DNA of 64,000 nucleotides from Calendula officinalis (GCA_963853835.1 OY970820.1:21879873-21943872), one strand, 5' to 3'; shown: positions 27,037-38,285, counted from the first letter of the stretch. Program-made: numbers and translations. The notes: generated by a model from the letters alone, not told the origin.

Positions 27037-28946
27037 TGTAACGACCCGAAATTTGTGAATAAATAAATTATTTAAAAATATGATAATTATGGATAAATCA
27101 TTTAAAAGACGTAGAAATTGGTTTCGTGTCATTTGGACACCGTATGAGAAAGTTATGGACGAAACCGGGTCGAAAAGGATAACAAAAATTGCAGCCCAGC
27201 TGAAGTGCCCAGATAGCGGCGCTATCTGGGAAGATCGCGACGCGATCTTGTGGGGGGTCGGACAGCGACCCGAAATAGCGTATGAAGGGGAAACGCGAAA
27301 TAGATAGCGTTGGGAGATAGCGGCGCGAAGTGGCGACGCGAATTAACGCGGGCAAGAAATAGCGGCGCTATCCTGGGGATAGCGGCGCGATCTTTCGTCT
27401 GTGCAGGATTAAAAGTCGGGTTTTGGTCATTATTGCAGAAACAAACCCTTGTTTTCTCCCAACTCGAGTGTGTGAACGATTCTGAGTGTAAATCATCATT
27501 TGGAGCAGATTTCTTGGTCAAATCTTGTGATTCTTCACTCCTAGTTGAAGATTAAAGGTATATCTTCAATCCCTTGTAGTTGTAGCTTTAGATCTATGGA
27601 TTTAGAAGCTAGGGTTTGAAACCCTAGTTCTTGGGTTGGTGATTAATGGTTAAATAAATGTTGTATACACTTAATAGATGGTATATTAACAAAGGAAACA
27701 AGTGTATGATTATGATTTGTAAGAATCTTAAGGGTTGGTTAAACCTAGGGTTTGGTAAATCACCATATTTGGGGGAAATGAATTGATGGGTGTTATCTAG
27801 AGGTAGATGAACACATTGGTAGTAGTTTGTGTTGATAATCTTGTTGTGATAATTGTATTAGGCTTTTGGTGAAGTCTTGGAAAGTTGATTGGGTTGTGAA
27901 GCAAGAGATTGGGTGTCAAGAGTACGGTTTGAGCATCATATTGCTAAGGTGAGTACGTGTGGAATTTACTGAGTACATAGCCCTATGAAATACTTTCATT
28001 ACTTGTGTTATGGTCTATTTGCTTAATTGGGTAGACTAGTAGTTGATAGTTAGTTATACCGATGATAGTATTGAACTAACTTGTTTGATGATAGACGTGA
28101 TAGCCGAGAGCTAGATTGACATAACTATTGAGTTATGATATGCTGAGATAATGTGATGATGCGGGGAACCCCCGGTCATGAGAGGGTGGAATGAGGGGCA
28201 GTTGGGTGAATTCCCATCGACTCATCCACAATAGGCGTGGTGTGAGGGGCAGTTGGGTGAATTCCCATCGACTCATCCACAATAGGCGTGGTGTGAGGGG
28301 CAGTTGGGTGAATTCCCATCGACTCATCCACAATAGGCGTGGTGTGAGGGGCAGTTGGGTGGATTCCCATCGACTCAATCACGATAGGCGTGGTGTGAGG
28401 GGCAGTTGGGTGGATTCCCATCGACTCAATCACGATAGGGTGATGTGAGGGGCAGTTGGGTGGATTCCCATCGACTCAACCACAATAGTAGTCTTACTCA
28501 TTGGACGTATTCCGGTGGGCAAGAGTGTAGGGTCACACTAAGGTGACTAGAATGGGTAGTTGGGTTTATATATATATATATATATATATGTATATTTATT
28601 GGTTTTATGAAACGTGACATTTCATTTTATTATCGGGTCTAAACCCATGTAGCTCACGAGACGTTTTTGTCTCACGTACTCCTTGTTTTGTTTTACTATG
28701 TACTCAGGTTCGGGATCGGAGGTTTAGGTACGCATGGATAGAGATGCGGGGCCTAGAGTAGAAGAACTTTAGATTGGATTTGTGCTTAGCTTTGGTTTTG
28801 ATCTAATTTGTAACACCAAACTTTATACTCTGATTTTCATACCAAGGTTTTTGTAAATCCATATTTTTGTTTGGAATAGTTCTTCTATTTATGAAAAATG
28901 TCATTATTTGGGGTAAATGTTTTGTATTAAAAATTGAGGTGTTACA
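27037..28946 (+). repeat. 3' LTR (1910 bp) of the Ty3-type element
   Basis: Starts TGTAACGACC and ends GTGTTACA. It contains a cluster of GC-rich palindromes (27208-27400), AT-rich mid-part, six 51-bp tandem units (28191-28489) and a (TA)n (28566-28589). Its last 600 bp match the 5' LTR. The sequence after 28946 continues the 133-bp minisatellite, so the element inserted within that array. Confidence 0.85.
28191..28489 (+). repeat. 51-bp tandem repeat inside the LTR
   Basis: Six units of 50-51 bp begin at about 28191, 28242, 28293, 28344, 28395 and 28445, each with GAGGGGCAGTTGGGTG and CCCATCGACTCA. The first three units share one variant (GAATTC, CATCCAC) and the last three another (GGATTC, CAATCAC). 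Three units are visible in the 5' LTR at 1-137. Confidence 0.92.
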
Positions 28947-29780
28947 ATTTATTTCTTAACAACCTCCCCTGTTTTTAAGCAAGGAAATCACATGTGATTC
29001 GCTCAGCAACATCATCTCAACGCAGTCAAATAACGTAAAGCAAACAATCACATGTGATTTGTAAACCGAATCACTTGTGATTTGTTTCTTAACAACCTCC
29101 CCTATTTTTAAGCATACAAATCACATGTGATTCACTTAGCAACCTCACATGAATCAGTCAACTAAGGCATGACATACAATCACATGTGATTTTGTAAAGC
29201 GAATCACTTGTGATTTGTTTCTTAACAGCCTCCCCTGTTTTTAAGCAAAGAAATCACATGTGATTCGCTAAGCAACCTCACATGAAGCACTCAACTAATG
29301 CATAGCACACAATCACATGTGATTTGTAAAGCGAATCACTTGTGATTTGTTTCTTAACCACCTCTCATGTTTTTAAGCAAATAAATCACATGTGATTCGC
29401 TCAGCAACCTCATTTCAACGCAGTCAACTAATGCATAGCATACAATCACATGTGATTTGTAAAGCGAATCACTTGTGATTTGATTCTTATCAACCTCCCC
29501 TGTTTTTAAGCAAACAAATCACATGTGATTCACTTAGCAACCTCATATAAATCAATCAAATAACGTAAAGCACACAATCACATGTGATTTTGTAAAGCGA
29601 ATCACTTGTGATTTGTTTTTTATCAACCTCCCCTGTTTTTAAGCAAACAAATCACATGTGATTTGCTTAGCAACCTCACATGAATCAGTCAACTAATGCA
29701 TAGCATACAATCACATGTGATTTTGTAAACTAGTAATCTACACAATGCTACGCAAATAAATCACATGTGATTATTACCTG
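28947..29780. repeat. 133-bp minisatellite with 14-bp palindromes
   Basis: About six units with period 131-134 bp (CCTCCCCTG marker near 28961, 29094, 29228, 29358, 29492, 29625). Each carries two copies of the perfect palindrome AATCACATGTGATT and one near-palindrome AATCACTTGTGATT. No coding capacity. The Ty3-type LTR abuts the first unit. Confidence 0.92.
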
Positions 29781-30406
29781 AATCAACGGTTCTTTTATAT
29801 GTTTGATTGCTATTGACAGATTCTGGATTCAGATTCATTGATAACGTCAGTTTTTTTTATTTCGATTTCAGATCTGCGTTCGATTTCTGTGATTTTATAA
29901 AATAACGCGATTCGATTTCAGATCTGAGATTTCTGTGTTTGCTGCGGTCGATTCGATGTTTGAGATTCAGATCTGTCGTTTACGAGTGATTTTTGAAGCT
30001 CTGGATTGAAGAAATCGCAAAAGGAATTCCAGCGGAAGAAAGAAGCTCTGGATTGAAGAAAGAAGGTCGACTGAGAAGGTTGATTCAATTTTTGGACGCT
30101 TGGACGATTATACCCCCTCCGTGTCTAATTAAATGAATTGATCTTGATCATTGAATAAACTTGATCTAAGGGCTGTGATGTGTTCCTTGGGACTTTATAA
30201 TTTTTGTGTTCTTCCCTGAACACAACTCAATAATATAATTATAAATTTATAACATTGTTTGTCATTTTTTTCTATGCAATCATTCTTATAACTAATTAAC
30301 TATATATATTTAGCTAATATAACTCCATTGCTTTAATATCACAACTTATTATTAGTAAATGTGAGCCAAGTTGAACCTCAGCAAGAAACCAAGGTTATAA
30401 CCTCAC
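29781..30406. other. Unassigned sequence
   Basis: No gene recognised. Contains several copies of GATTTCAGATCTG-like words (29860-29970) and a local duplication of AAGCTCTGGATTGAAGAA (about 29995 and 30042). Possibly a degraded non-autonomous element. Confidence 0.4.
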
Positions 30407-30409
30407 TCA

Positions 30410-30970
30410 GACTGGTGCCAACGGGGGCAACCGACGCCCGCCGGTTGGCCCGCCGGTTGTGGCGACCGTTGGCACGGCCCCGCCGGTTGGGTCCGCCGGT
30501 TTGGCTCGCCGGAATTGAGACGGAGAAAGAGACGGAGAAAGTAAATGATTTTCTTTTTTTTTCTTTTTTTTTAAATGATAATATTTAAAATTAAATGGTA
30601 ATTTATTAAAAAAATTCAAAAAAATTTAAAAAAAATAAAACTTTTTACATCTATAAATACCCTCTCATTTCGTCTATTTTTACACCACATTCACCTTCTA
30701 TTTTTTTTAATTAATTTTTTTTAATTAATATCTTTTTTTTTATGTAATGTATTTTTAAATTAATGAAATTTAATTTAATTAGTTATATGTTTTAATTAGT
30801 TGTATATTTTTATTTTAATTAAAAAGAAAGTTAATTAATTAAAGTTGGTGAAGTGACAGAGTGCTGTTGGCATGGGTACGTCAGTTTAGTGTTAGTTAGT
30901 TTGTATGCTGACGTGGCGCTGAGTTGGCAGAAACTGACGGCGTCAGTTTCCGTCACCATTGACACCGGTC
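30410..30970. mobile_element. Candidate TIR transposon (561 bp)
   Basis: The left end GACTGGTGCCAACGG and the reverse complement of the right end GACCGGTGTCAATGG match at 12 of 15 positions. The ends are flanked by TCA on both sides (30407-30409, 30971-30973), a possible 3-bp target duplication. The left 130 bp are rich in GCCGG and CCGGTT words and the rest is AT-rich. No transposase. The superfamily is uncertain; a 3-bp TSD would suit PIF/Harbinger or CACTA. Confidence 0.45.
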
Positions 30971-31216
30971 TCAGATGACTAGAGAATATTTAAGAGAAAA
31001 AGTCAAACACACTGAAATACTCATAGTCAAATACTAGACTTTCCATACGCAGATAATTTTAAACAGGATCCCTCCGTTTTACCCATTTATCACACAAATA
31101 AAGCATAATGAAATTGTTCACATTTTTAATTGATTAAAAATATGATTGTCTAGCTCGTTTTTGTAACTGTTGAATTCTTATGTTAAAATATGATACAAAA
31201 ACCCTAAAATACAATA

Positions 31217-31529
31217 CTTCCTCGGTATCAAAATAAGTGACACACTTTCCATTTTGAGGTGTATCAAAATAAGTGACACACTTTAAAAACTTTCCATATT
31301 TGGTAAAAATAATGGGACTCATACCCACTAACTATCCACTTTAATAAAGTGAAATTACCCTTATACCCTTACTTTTACTTTTAAAACTCATTAATATCAC
31401 TTTATTCAAGAAAAGTGGGACTCATTCTCCACTAACTATGTACTTTAATATATTCTAACCTCTACTTTAATCTTTTGCCTCAAAAAATGTGTAAGCCAAT
31501 TTGTGTCACTTATTTTGATACGGAGGAAG
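31217..31529. mobile_element. Stowaway-type MITE 1
   Basis: Terminal inverted repeats start CTTCCTC-GG and continue with TATCAAAATAAGTGACAC; the right end is the reverse complement. TA dinucleotides flank both ends (31215-31216, 31530-31531). The 313-bp length and ends fit Tc1/mariner-derived Stowaway elements. It lies just inside the putative first intron of the EXO5-like exon. Confidence 0.85.
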
Positions 31530-31555
31530 TACATGGTATAAGAGAAAAAGGATAC

Positions 31556-31945
31556 CGTAGAGGTAATATCAGTAACGAACAAGCCTGTCTTCTTCCTGAA
31601 GCGATGCAACAGCGATTCAGAAATCTTTAATTTCTTGTTTTGGCAAGTTCGGATTGTAACTCCATCCTCGATATCACCCGGATGATAAGATGTAGAGATA
31701 TTCATATTATTCCGTTTAGAAAGCAGATTTGAATTACGACTACCATGGGACTGAGATTGGGATCCGGAAGCCAAAGAGAAGGCGGCTTCAATGAGTAACA
31801 TTTCTTCGTCGCTCACAATCTCGATTGGGATCTTCGATGGTGCTGGAATTTGGGGGATTTCGTCGCTAACCATTTCTCGTGGTGTTGGAATGGACGACCA
31901 CAATTCTACAAACATGTTTATTTCTCTGTTTTCCTTCCTCTGCAA
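31556..31945 (-). CDS. EXO5: First exon of an exonuclease V (EXO5)-like gene, rest not seen
   Basis: The minus-strand frame has an N-terminal segment with an IEIVSDEEM..IEAAF pattern and, near its end, RFRKK.GL.VTDIT, which I recall from plant exonuclease V (a Dem1-type 5'-3' ssDNA exonuclease with a 4Fe-4S cluster, in DNA repair). The coding match ends at ...DIT-S-T, followed by GT at 31555-31554, a good donor, since the family continues E-W-C-E-K. The start could be at 31945 or the Met at 31915. No second exon is visible down to the minisatellite, so the gene is truncated or its remaining exons lie beyond the retroelement. The identification is from memory of the family. Confidence 0.5.
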
Positions 31946-32784
31946 GCTTTCACTAGTTATTGGCTTGGCTTATTGCCCAATAATAGAAATAGAAAAACAA
32001 TATTTAATATTTGGTTCTACCCACTTGATAAGATGATATGTGTACTCCACTAATTCTCTCTCTTAATATTATCCATTGATTTTGACACATGTCTTCATAT
32101 AATGAGCAGAACTATAGATAAGACCAAATTATAGGACTAAATATCATTACTCATAAAAATAAACCGCTTATTTTGATTTTTCCTTTTTCTAGTTTTAGAC
32201 CGAATTTAAAAGATCTGATTTTACATGTAAATTCAAATTGAGAATCACACTAGTGTCGCTCGATTCGATCCCATTCAATTAGGTCAGGTCCGGTGTACGA
32301 GTTCTCGATTCAGTTGCACATACTAGGCTTTAACAAATTTCTCTTTACTTTAACTTTCTCTAACCTTTTAATAAGTAAAATGATTTCGACGCCATGAAAA
32401 CTAATTCATGCACCACATTTAAAGCAAAGTGTACAAATATTTTAAAGCAATGATTGTGGTGTGTAGAGTAGGTTTTGTGATGTCACAATCACCCCTTTTA
32501 ATAAAAGTAAATGATCTTCCCAATTTAGACGAAAAAATTGTTTAAAAAACTAAAGTAAACATAAAGAAAAACTTATTTTGGTTTATATGCTCAAGAATGA
32601 CTTAAATTGTGAAATAAAGTAATAAGACTAATTATGCATCTTTAATATAACTTGAATTTTCATCCATATTGCAGTGCTCTTAAAAAAATTAAATCAACCC
32701 TATTTGGAGTAAAGTATTTTGGGTTCACCAGGCTCTTCTTTTAAACCAATATGACTGAACTGGGTTCATATCATGAAATAATAA
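31946..32784. other. Intergenic, no gene recognised
   Basis: AT-rich sequence upstream of the EXO5-like exon, probably its promoter side. No ORF with recognisable domains and no clear repeat. Confidence 0.4.
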
Positions 32785-32817
32785 CTAGTAGTATTTCCCC
32801 CGCGCGTTGCCGCGGGG
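32785..32817 (-). mobile_element. Helitron-type 3' terminus
   Basis: Read on the minus strand, a GC hairpin (arms CCCCGCG/CGCGGGG, 32798-32817) is followed after nine bases by CTAG at 32788-32785 and then T. This is the layout of plant Helitron 3' ends (hairpin, CTRR, insertion before T). The body would extend to higher coordinates, but no 5' end is identified. Related sequence occurs near 38790-38840. Confidence 0.5.
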
Positions 32818-33086
32818 ATTTTTATACGATACCTCAAATCTTATTTACCGATATTCATACAATACCTAAAAGATTATTAAAAAAACAAATAAAATTTTAA
32901 AAGATTTCCAATGATAGACTCTCAAATATATAATAAATGGATTTCAAATAATTAATGCAAATAGTACTATTGAATTATGTTCATATGCTAAAATTGATTA
33001 TTTAAAGTTTTAAAGTAAAATATTATTAATTAATTATCAGTAGCAAAATACATATCTAAAAAAATGAATCTATTACTAACATTTAG

Positions 33087-33724
33087 AGGATTTCAATAAT
33101 TTAAAAATTACTATAAATAAAAGAGTATGAAAATACAAACTTAAATGTAATTAGTATGTTTTGATTCTTATATTGAAAATGCTCAAATTAGTATAATTGG
33201 AAATGCCTATTTTGTCTTATAGTTTTCGCCAGTGGGCTCCTCTCTACCTCAATTCTGGCTATGGCAATTTTGATTTAGTTATTTAGTGAATATTTAAGGA
33301 AAAAAAGAGGGATCTGGCATTCCAAATTTAGTCAACAAAGGCGGCTTGAGTTTAATGTAAAAAATTCACCTGTATGGTACTATTCATTCACGATGCAAAT
33401 TGTATAGGATTTCAATAATTTAAAAATTACTATAAATAAAAGAGCATGAAAATACAAACTTAAATGTAATTAGTATGTTTTGATTCTTATATTGAAAATG
33501 CTCAAATTAGTATAATTGGAAATGTCTATTTTGTCTTATAGTTTTCGCCAGTGGGCTCATCGCTACCTCAATTCTGGCTATGGCAATTTTGATTTAGTTA
33601 TTTAGTGAATATTTACGGAAAAAAAGAGGGATCTGGCATTCCAAATTTAGTCAACAAAGGCGGCTTGAGTTTAATGTAAAAAATTCACCTGTATGGTACT
33701 ATTCATTCACGATGCAAATTGTAT
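33087..33724. repeat. 319-bp direct tandem duplication
   Basis: 33087-33405 and 33406-33724 are nearly identical with only a handful of substitutions (for example GTATG/GCATG and CTCCTCTC/CTCATCGC). Non-coding. It lies about 400 bp from the 3' end of the TGA gene and may be inside the Helitron-like element. Confidence 0.9.
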
Positions 33725-34135
33725 ATAAGTATAATAAGACCTGAAGAAACACAGTACAGTCTCAAACAGCTGCTAACTGTTTGCATCAAACATTCAAATT
33801 TGCAACAAATTACAAACCAAATTCAAACACTAGCATTTCGCAACTACAACTCCGCAATGTACCCTATCATATCAGTTTAAATTAAAACAAAGATTACACC
33901 AAATTATTGTAATTTATAAGTTAATAGTTGATCATATCATTAATACAAACCTAGAAAAAAAGAAGATAATATGAGGTGGAATGAGTTCAAGAACTTGAGA
34001 GCTGTTTGTTACACATATTTGCTGCCCTTGATGCTTGTTACAAACCCTTACTTACCTTTTTCTTGCACAATTAAAAAGAGTTTTTTTCTTTTTTGTGTAA
34101 TTGGTACAACTAACTTTGGGTGGGTCCCATTTTGG
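33725..34135 (-). other. Probable 3' UTR and downstream flank of the TGA gene
   Basis: AT-rich sequence directly after the TGA stop codon (34136-34138 on the minus strand). No competing gene. The poly(A) site is not resolved. Confidence 0.4.
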
Positions 34136-36216
34136 TCACTCACGCGGGCGTGCAAGCCATAATGAGCTTAGAGCTCGAAGCCTAGAAGAGTAATCATAAA
34201 TGGCTATGAGTGCTCGAGCTGATTGCCGCGTTGTTAATATTCTATGCATTTGTTGTAAGGTTTGCTGCCTTAAATTATCAGCCTGAAATCACCAAATAAA
34301 TAATTGTTAATTAATTTCATAAAATAGTAACAAAGTTTCCGAAGTGTTCAACTCAAAGTTTTATTTAATTCCATAATAATAACCAAGTTTTAAAAGTGTT
34401 GCAATCATTCCATAATTCCATAATGAAGTGTTCCCTAATTTCATAGGGTTACCAGGTAACCCTACCCAAATTTATATTTTAGAATCCATTAATAATCCAA
34501 AAAGCATTAAAAACGAAAATATATTACGTTTCATTAAAAACGAAAATATATTACATTTCACAGCGAAAAGTTTTAATACCTTTTTTGGATTATTAATGCC
34601 TTTTTATATATAAATTTGGGTAGGAATGAAATAAAGTAAATTTCACATGATTGCAACACTTTTGAAACTTGGTTACTATTACGGAATGAAATAAAACTTC
34701 GAGTGATCTAGATGGAACACTTCGCAAACTTTGTTACTATTAATCAACTCTCAACACACTTAACTAAATCTTATTACACAAAATGTCAACTATTAATAAT
34801 TTTGATAAAACAATATATATATGGTTTGAAAAAAACGTTACCTGTCGAATGAAGCCTTCTAGGGTTCCTAATTTACCCATAGCCATAGCCATTTGACCCA
34901 TGTAATTGGCCACATTTCCTGATGAATTTGAGGAGCCCAAAGACCCTGCAATTGTCTCTGCTAATGACTGCTGCAATGCCTCCATTCCTTGTGATAAAGC
35001 ATCCTCTGCTTGCTGTGATGACTGCTGCAAGTTCCCAATTGCTAGTAACTGCTGTTCGGTCAACGGTTCCAGTTGACTTATTAACAGCTGCAACTCAAAA
35101 ACTTTCATTTTTAACCCTTCAAATTTGAATACTTTAACTTTATAGGCTTATCATATTTAATTAATCTTTATATATACTACATACATATTTAACATAAAAA
35201 TATGAATTATCTTATAAACAGATTCAAAATGAACTCAAAACTGAACTCAAAATGAATTCAAAATGAATTTATTACATTCAAATTCTATCTCTACCACCTA
35301 ACTAGTTTTTGATAGGTGGAATTTCCAAGTGGACAATAATTTTGGGACATATTAAAAAGGAAATGTGGACAAAGCGAGTAATTTTTTAATCCAAGCAAGA
35401 TTGTTATTAAATAAGTTCTTATAATTAGTTAGCTTGTTAAATTACGTTAAAAGTAAATATATATAACGCAAAACCGATTTTCTGTTATGTATTTTAAATT
35501 GATTAAATAAAAGTTTAGTATACACATTGAAGCAAGAAATTATATTGTAAACCTATTCCAAAAGATGCGACTTTTACCCAAACATAGTGTAACTTTTTAG
35601 TGTAAAAGCATTGGATATTTTCTGTTATGTGGTTTTAGTTAATTAAATGAAAGTTTAGTGTACACATTGAAGCAATAAAAAAAAAATACTGTAAACGTAT
35701 TCCGAAAAGGTGGTTATTTTTACACCACATTTTTTAATCTATATACTATAATAATTGCATAATATAGTTGTACAGTTACTTGTACAGTGTGGTATAGGCA
35801 TAAAAAAATGTGGTATACAAATTAATTCCTTTTACCAAAAATTGTGTAACTTTTAAGTGTAATCAATGGACATATTTCTAGTCAAATTTTGGACGACAGT
35901 TATAAAAAAGAAGGTGTTTTGAAGGTAACCTTTAAGAGTTCAGAAGAACGAAATCCACCTAACCAAAGAAAACACCTTTCAGCAGGTGTTTTCCACATGC
36001 CAGATAAAACATGAAAAACATCGGCTTTTGCAGCATCACCTTTTATTCTGAAAATATCTTCATAATGTGCAACAACACCATCAACTATAATCCTTAATTC
36101 ACCATCACCTGCATGATTGCTAACCGCCCCTTTTAATTCATTCATTCGCCGCCCGTGTTCTTCCAACCACCGCCCATATTCCACATCAAAAGCCAGTGCT
36201 CCTGCATTATTAATAT

Positions 36217-36247
<31 letters not shown>

Positions 36248-37032
36248 AAATAATTAAATAATGTATACATAAGTATCAAAACAGAGGCACTTACCATTCC
36301 CACTCATTGTTTGAGATTGTTCTCCGGAACTTGAAATGAAGATACCCTTTCATTAAAAATAAATAAATTTATTAAAAAAAATTTAAATATATTTGTGCAT
36401 AAAATAATTAGTCAAAGTGTACCTGCTGTCGAGCTCGTTGAAGCTCATGCTCAAGTTGGGTGAGTTTCATTCTGCTACTTTCCAGCTGTTGGACATAAGC
36501 CTAACAAACCACAGATTAAAAAATTAAAAATTTGATATATTTCCTTTTCTTTTGAATGTTAATAATAATAATAACAACAATAATAATAAGAATCAATGTA
36601 AAGATATTTACTTTTTTCCGCAAACGGCTTTTTCTTGCAGCTTCACGATTCTGAGCAAGCCTACGAAGTGTCTGCAAAAATATAGTTTCAGCATAACTAT
36701 AAACTTATATAATTATATATAGCAGGTGTGAAAAAGTAACTAACCTTTTGATCTCTTGATTTATCACTAGCATCAGAAACCACAAGCCCATGTGAGTTTC
36801 CATGAAACTGCAACAAAAAACTATATCTCACCAAATTCCCTTTTACATTTTATATTATTCTTTCACAAATTAAACTTTGTTCTCAACATATAATATAAAG
36901 CATTGTAATTGATATAAATAAGTACCAAATATTTTATATAAAAAAAGTCAACAATATTACCCCCAAAGCTTTGTCTTCAGTGTCTCCATCTCCATCTGTT
37001 GAAGTATCGGTCCTTGGACTGAGTTCTGCCAT
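34136..37032 (-). CDS. TGA2/5/6: TGA-class bZIP transcription factor, clade II (TGA2/5/6 type)
   Basis: Eight coding exons on the minus strand with GT-AG borders: 36961-37032, 36745-36807, 36612-36671, 36423-36500, 36295-36346, 35930-36201, 34842-35087, 34136-34282; total 329 codons, close to the ~330 aa of clade II TGAs. The basic region (N-R-E-A-A-R-K-S-R-L-R-K-K) is in exon 3 and the leucine zipper follows in exon 4. The DOG1/TGA domain fills exons 6-8, ending L-A-R-P-R-E. Known family role: binds TGACG (as-1) elements in the nucleus and recruits NPR1 in salicylic-acid defence and detoxification responses. All frames are intact and it looks functional. Exact orthology within the clade is not decided. 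Confidence 0.93.
34323..34741. mobile_element. Foldback/MITE-like element in TGA intron 7
   Basis: The ends AATAGTAACAAAGTTT and its complement (34741 side) begin long imperfect inverted repeats of about 150-200 bp with internal gaps. An inner pair (ACCCAAATTTATAT and ATTAATAATCCAAAAA, 34466-34502) mirrors 34580-34620. It fills 419 of the 559 bp of the intron. No transposase; superfamily not assigned. Confidence 0.65.
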
Positions 37033-37252
37033 ATTGACTCTCAATTAACACCACCAAATTAAAATTCCTCTAATCTTCTTGTGTAGCAATTACAATGCTG
37101 TTAATAGCTACCAAATTAAAACACCAACACTTTTCTCTAACTGATTCTGCAACAATTTAATTTTAAAATGTTAAACCTGAAACTAAAATTTGGTGTATAT
37201 TTAATGTATGTTCACATGTCACTCTACAAACTTATTATTTTAACTTATAATA

Positions 37253-37563
37253 CTTCCTCCGATTCAAAGTAAGTGATACATTGTTGATTTCACGGTTTTT
37301 GAGACAAAAGATTTTAATTAAGGTTAGATTAGATTAATCGGATGTTTAGTGGGGAATGAGTCCCACACCTTTTGAATAAAGTGAGATCAATGATGTTTAA
37401 ATGTAAAATTAAGGGTAAAGGGTCATTTCACTATATTAAAGGATATAGTTAGTGGGTGTGGGTCACACTGCTTTTTACCAAATAAAGTAAAATTTCAAAA
37501 TGTATCACTAATTTTGATACACCCAAATATGGAAAGTGATCACTTATTTTGAATCAGAGGAAG
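37253..37563. mobile_element. Stowaway-type MITE 2 in the TGA 5' UTR intron
   Basis: Ends CTTCCTCCGATTCAAAGTAA and the matching inverted right end (37540-37563). TA on both sides (37251-37252, 37564-37565). 311 bp, same family type as 31217-31529 but clearly diverged from it. Confidence 0.85.
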
Positions 37564-37667
37564 TAATAATAATTATGTATTTAGCATTCACGTTGCTGCT
37601 ACACTGAACTCATTTACATTATGCATACCGAAATAGCAAGCAACCTACTTATGAGCTATTGAATTAA

Positions 37668-37772
37668 GGGGTTGTTTGAGAAAGCTTATTAAAGCGGCTT
37701 ATCAGCTTATAAGCTTAATTAAGCTTAAAAATGTAGGCTGATTTATCCTTATATAAGCTTATAAACAACCCC
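37668..37772. mobile_element. 105-bp Tourist-like MITE
   Basis: GGGGTTGTTTG at the left and its complement AAACAACCCC at the right are flanked by TAA on both sides (37665-37667, 37773-37775). The inside is palindromic, with several AAGCTTA words. TIR and TAA target duplication fit the PIF/Harbinger superfamily. Confidence 0.8.
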
Positions 37773-38285
37773 TAAGTTTCATTCAAATCTTTGAGAATTA
37801 TGAAACACTAAACCCAAATTTCCCAATAAACCCTAAACATGTGCCTAATGGAAACGACACCTAGGTCAACCTAGTTTTTTCCTATCAAATAGCGGTCAAT
37901 AAGTATAGCAACCTGATTTGCGATGGCGGTTAATAAGCAGAACAAGATTTAGTACCAACTCTCAAACGCTTAATTTTGAAACGGAAACGACGGTATGTTT
38001 CATCAATTGATATTCACAATTATAAATTCATTTCTAACACAATTAAAAAGGTCAAAGGAGGCCGTTTCAATTGTTTAAGTGTATACACGTTGCCGTAAGA
38101 TTAGATTACCTAATTCTTTCATAACACAAACTCTATAAAACTCATAACTTGAATGACTTACCGAGAAATTAACAGCCGCGAATTTGATTAGAAAGAATCG
38201 GAGAAAGCTGGGATTGGGTGCTTAATTAGAGGACTCCGTTGGGCGTACCTTGAAAGCCGTTGGAATCCCCAGAGTTACAGTAGAG

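Larger units (their letters stand above)
1..28946 (+). mobile_element. Non-autonomous Ty3-type LTR retrotransposon split by an EPRV cluster
   Basis: The left 602 bases are repeated at 28345-28946. Each copy ends in GAGGTGTTACA, and the left one is followed by a tRNA-iMet primer site, so these are 5' and 3' LTRs of one plus-strand element whose 5' end lies outside the window. Internal sequence is 603-3720 and 25849-27036. The 22.1 kb between them is pararetroviral. Gag is intact but no RT, RNase H or integrase can be found, so the element would need proteins in trans. Without the insert it would be about 8 kb. The compared LTR parts look identical apart from the length of one (TA)n tract, which implies a recent insertion. 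Confidence 0.8.

Noticed and set aside
28133..28448. Repetitive open frames (about 81-85 aa) on both strands over the 51-bp repeats.
   Set aside because: Unit length divisible by three keeps frames open; no start context, domain or codon bias supports coding.
28191..28489. CRISPR-like regular repeats.
   Set aside because: The units are contiguous ~51-bp tandem repeats without spacers, inside a plant LTR.
1..28946. That the retroelement captured the virus and transposed with it.
   Set aside because: A ~30-kb RNA intermediate is implausible, and the (TA)n borders fit direct insertion; not fully excluded without other copies.
30361..30588. A 75-aa frame over the GC-rich GCCGG region.
   Set aside because: Low-complexity Arg/Pro/Leu translation inside the candidate TIR element with no homology I recognise.
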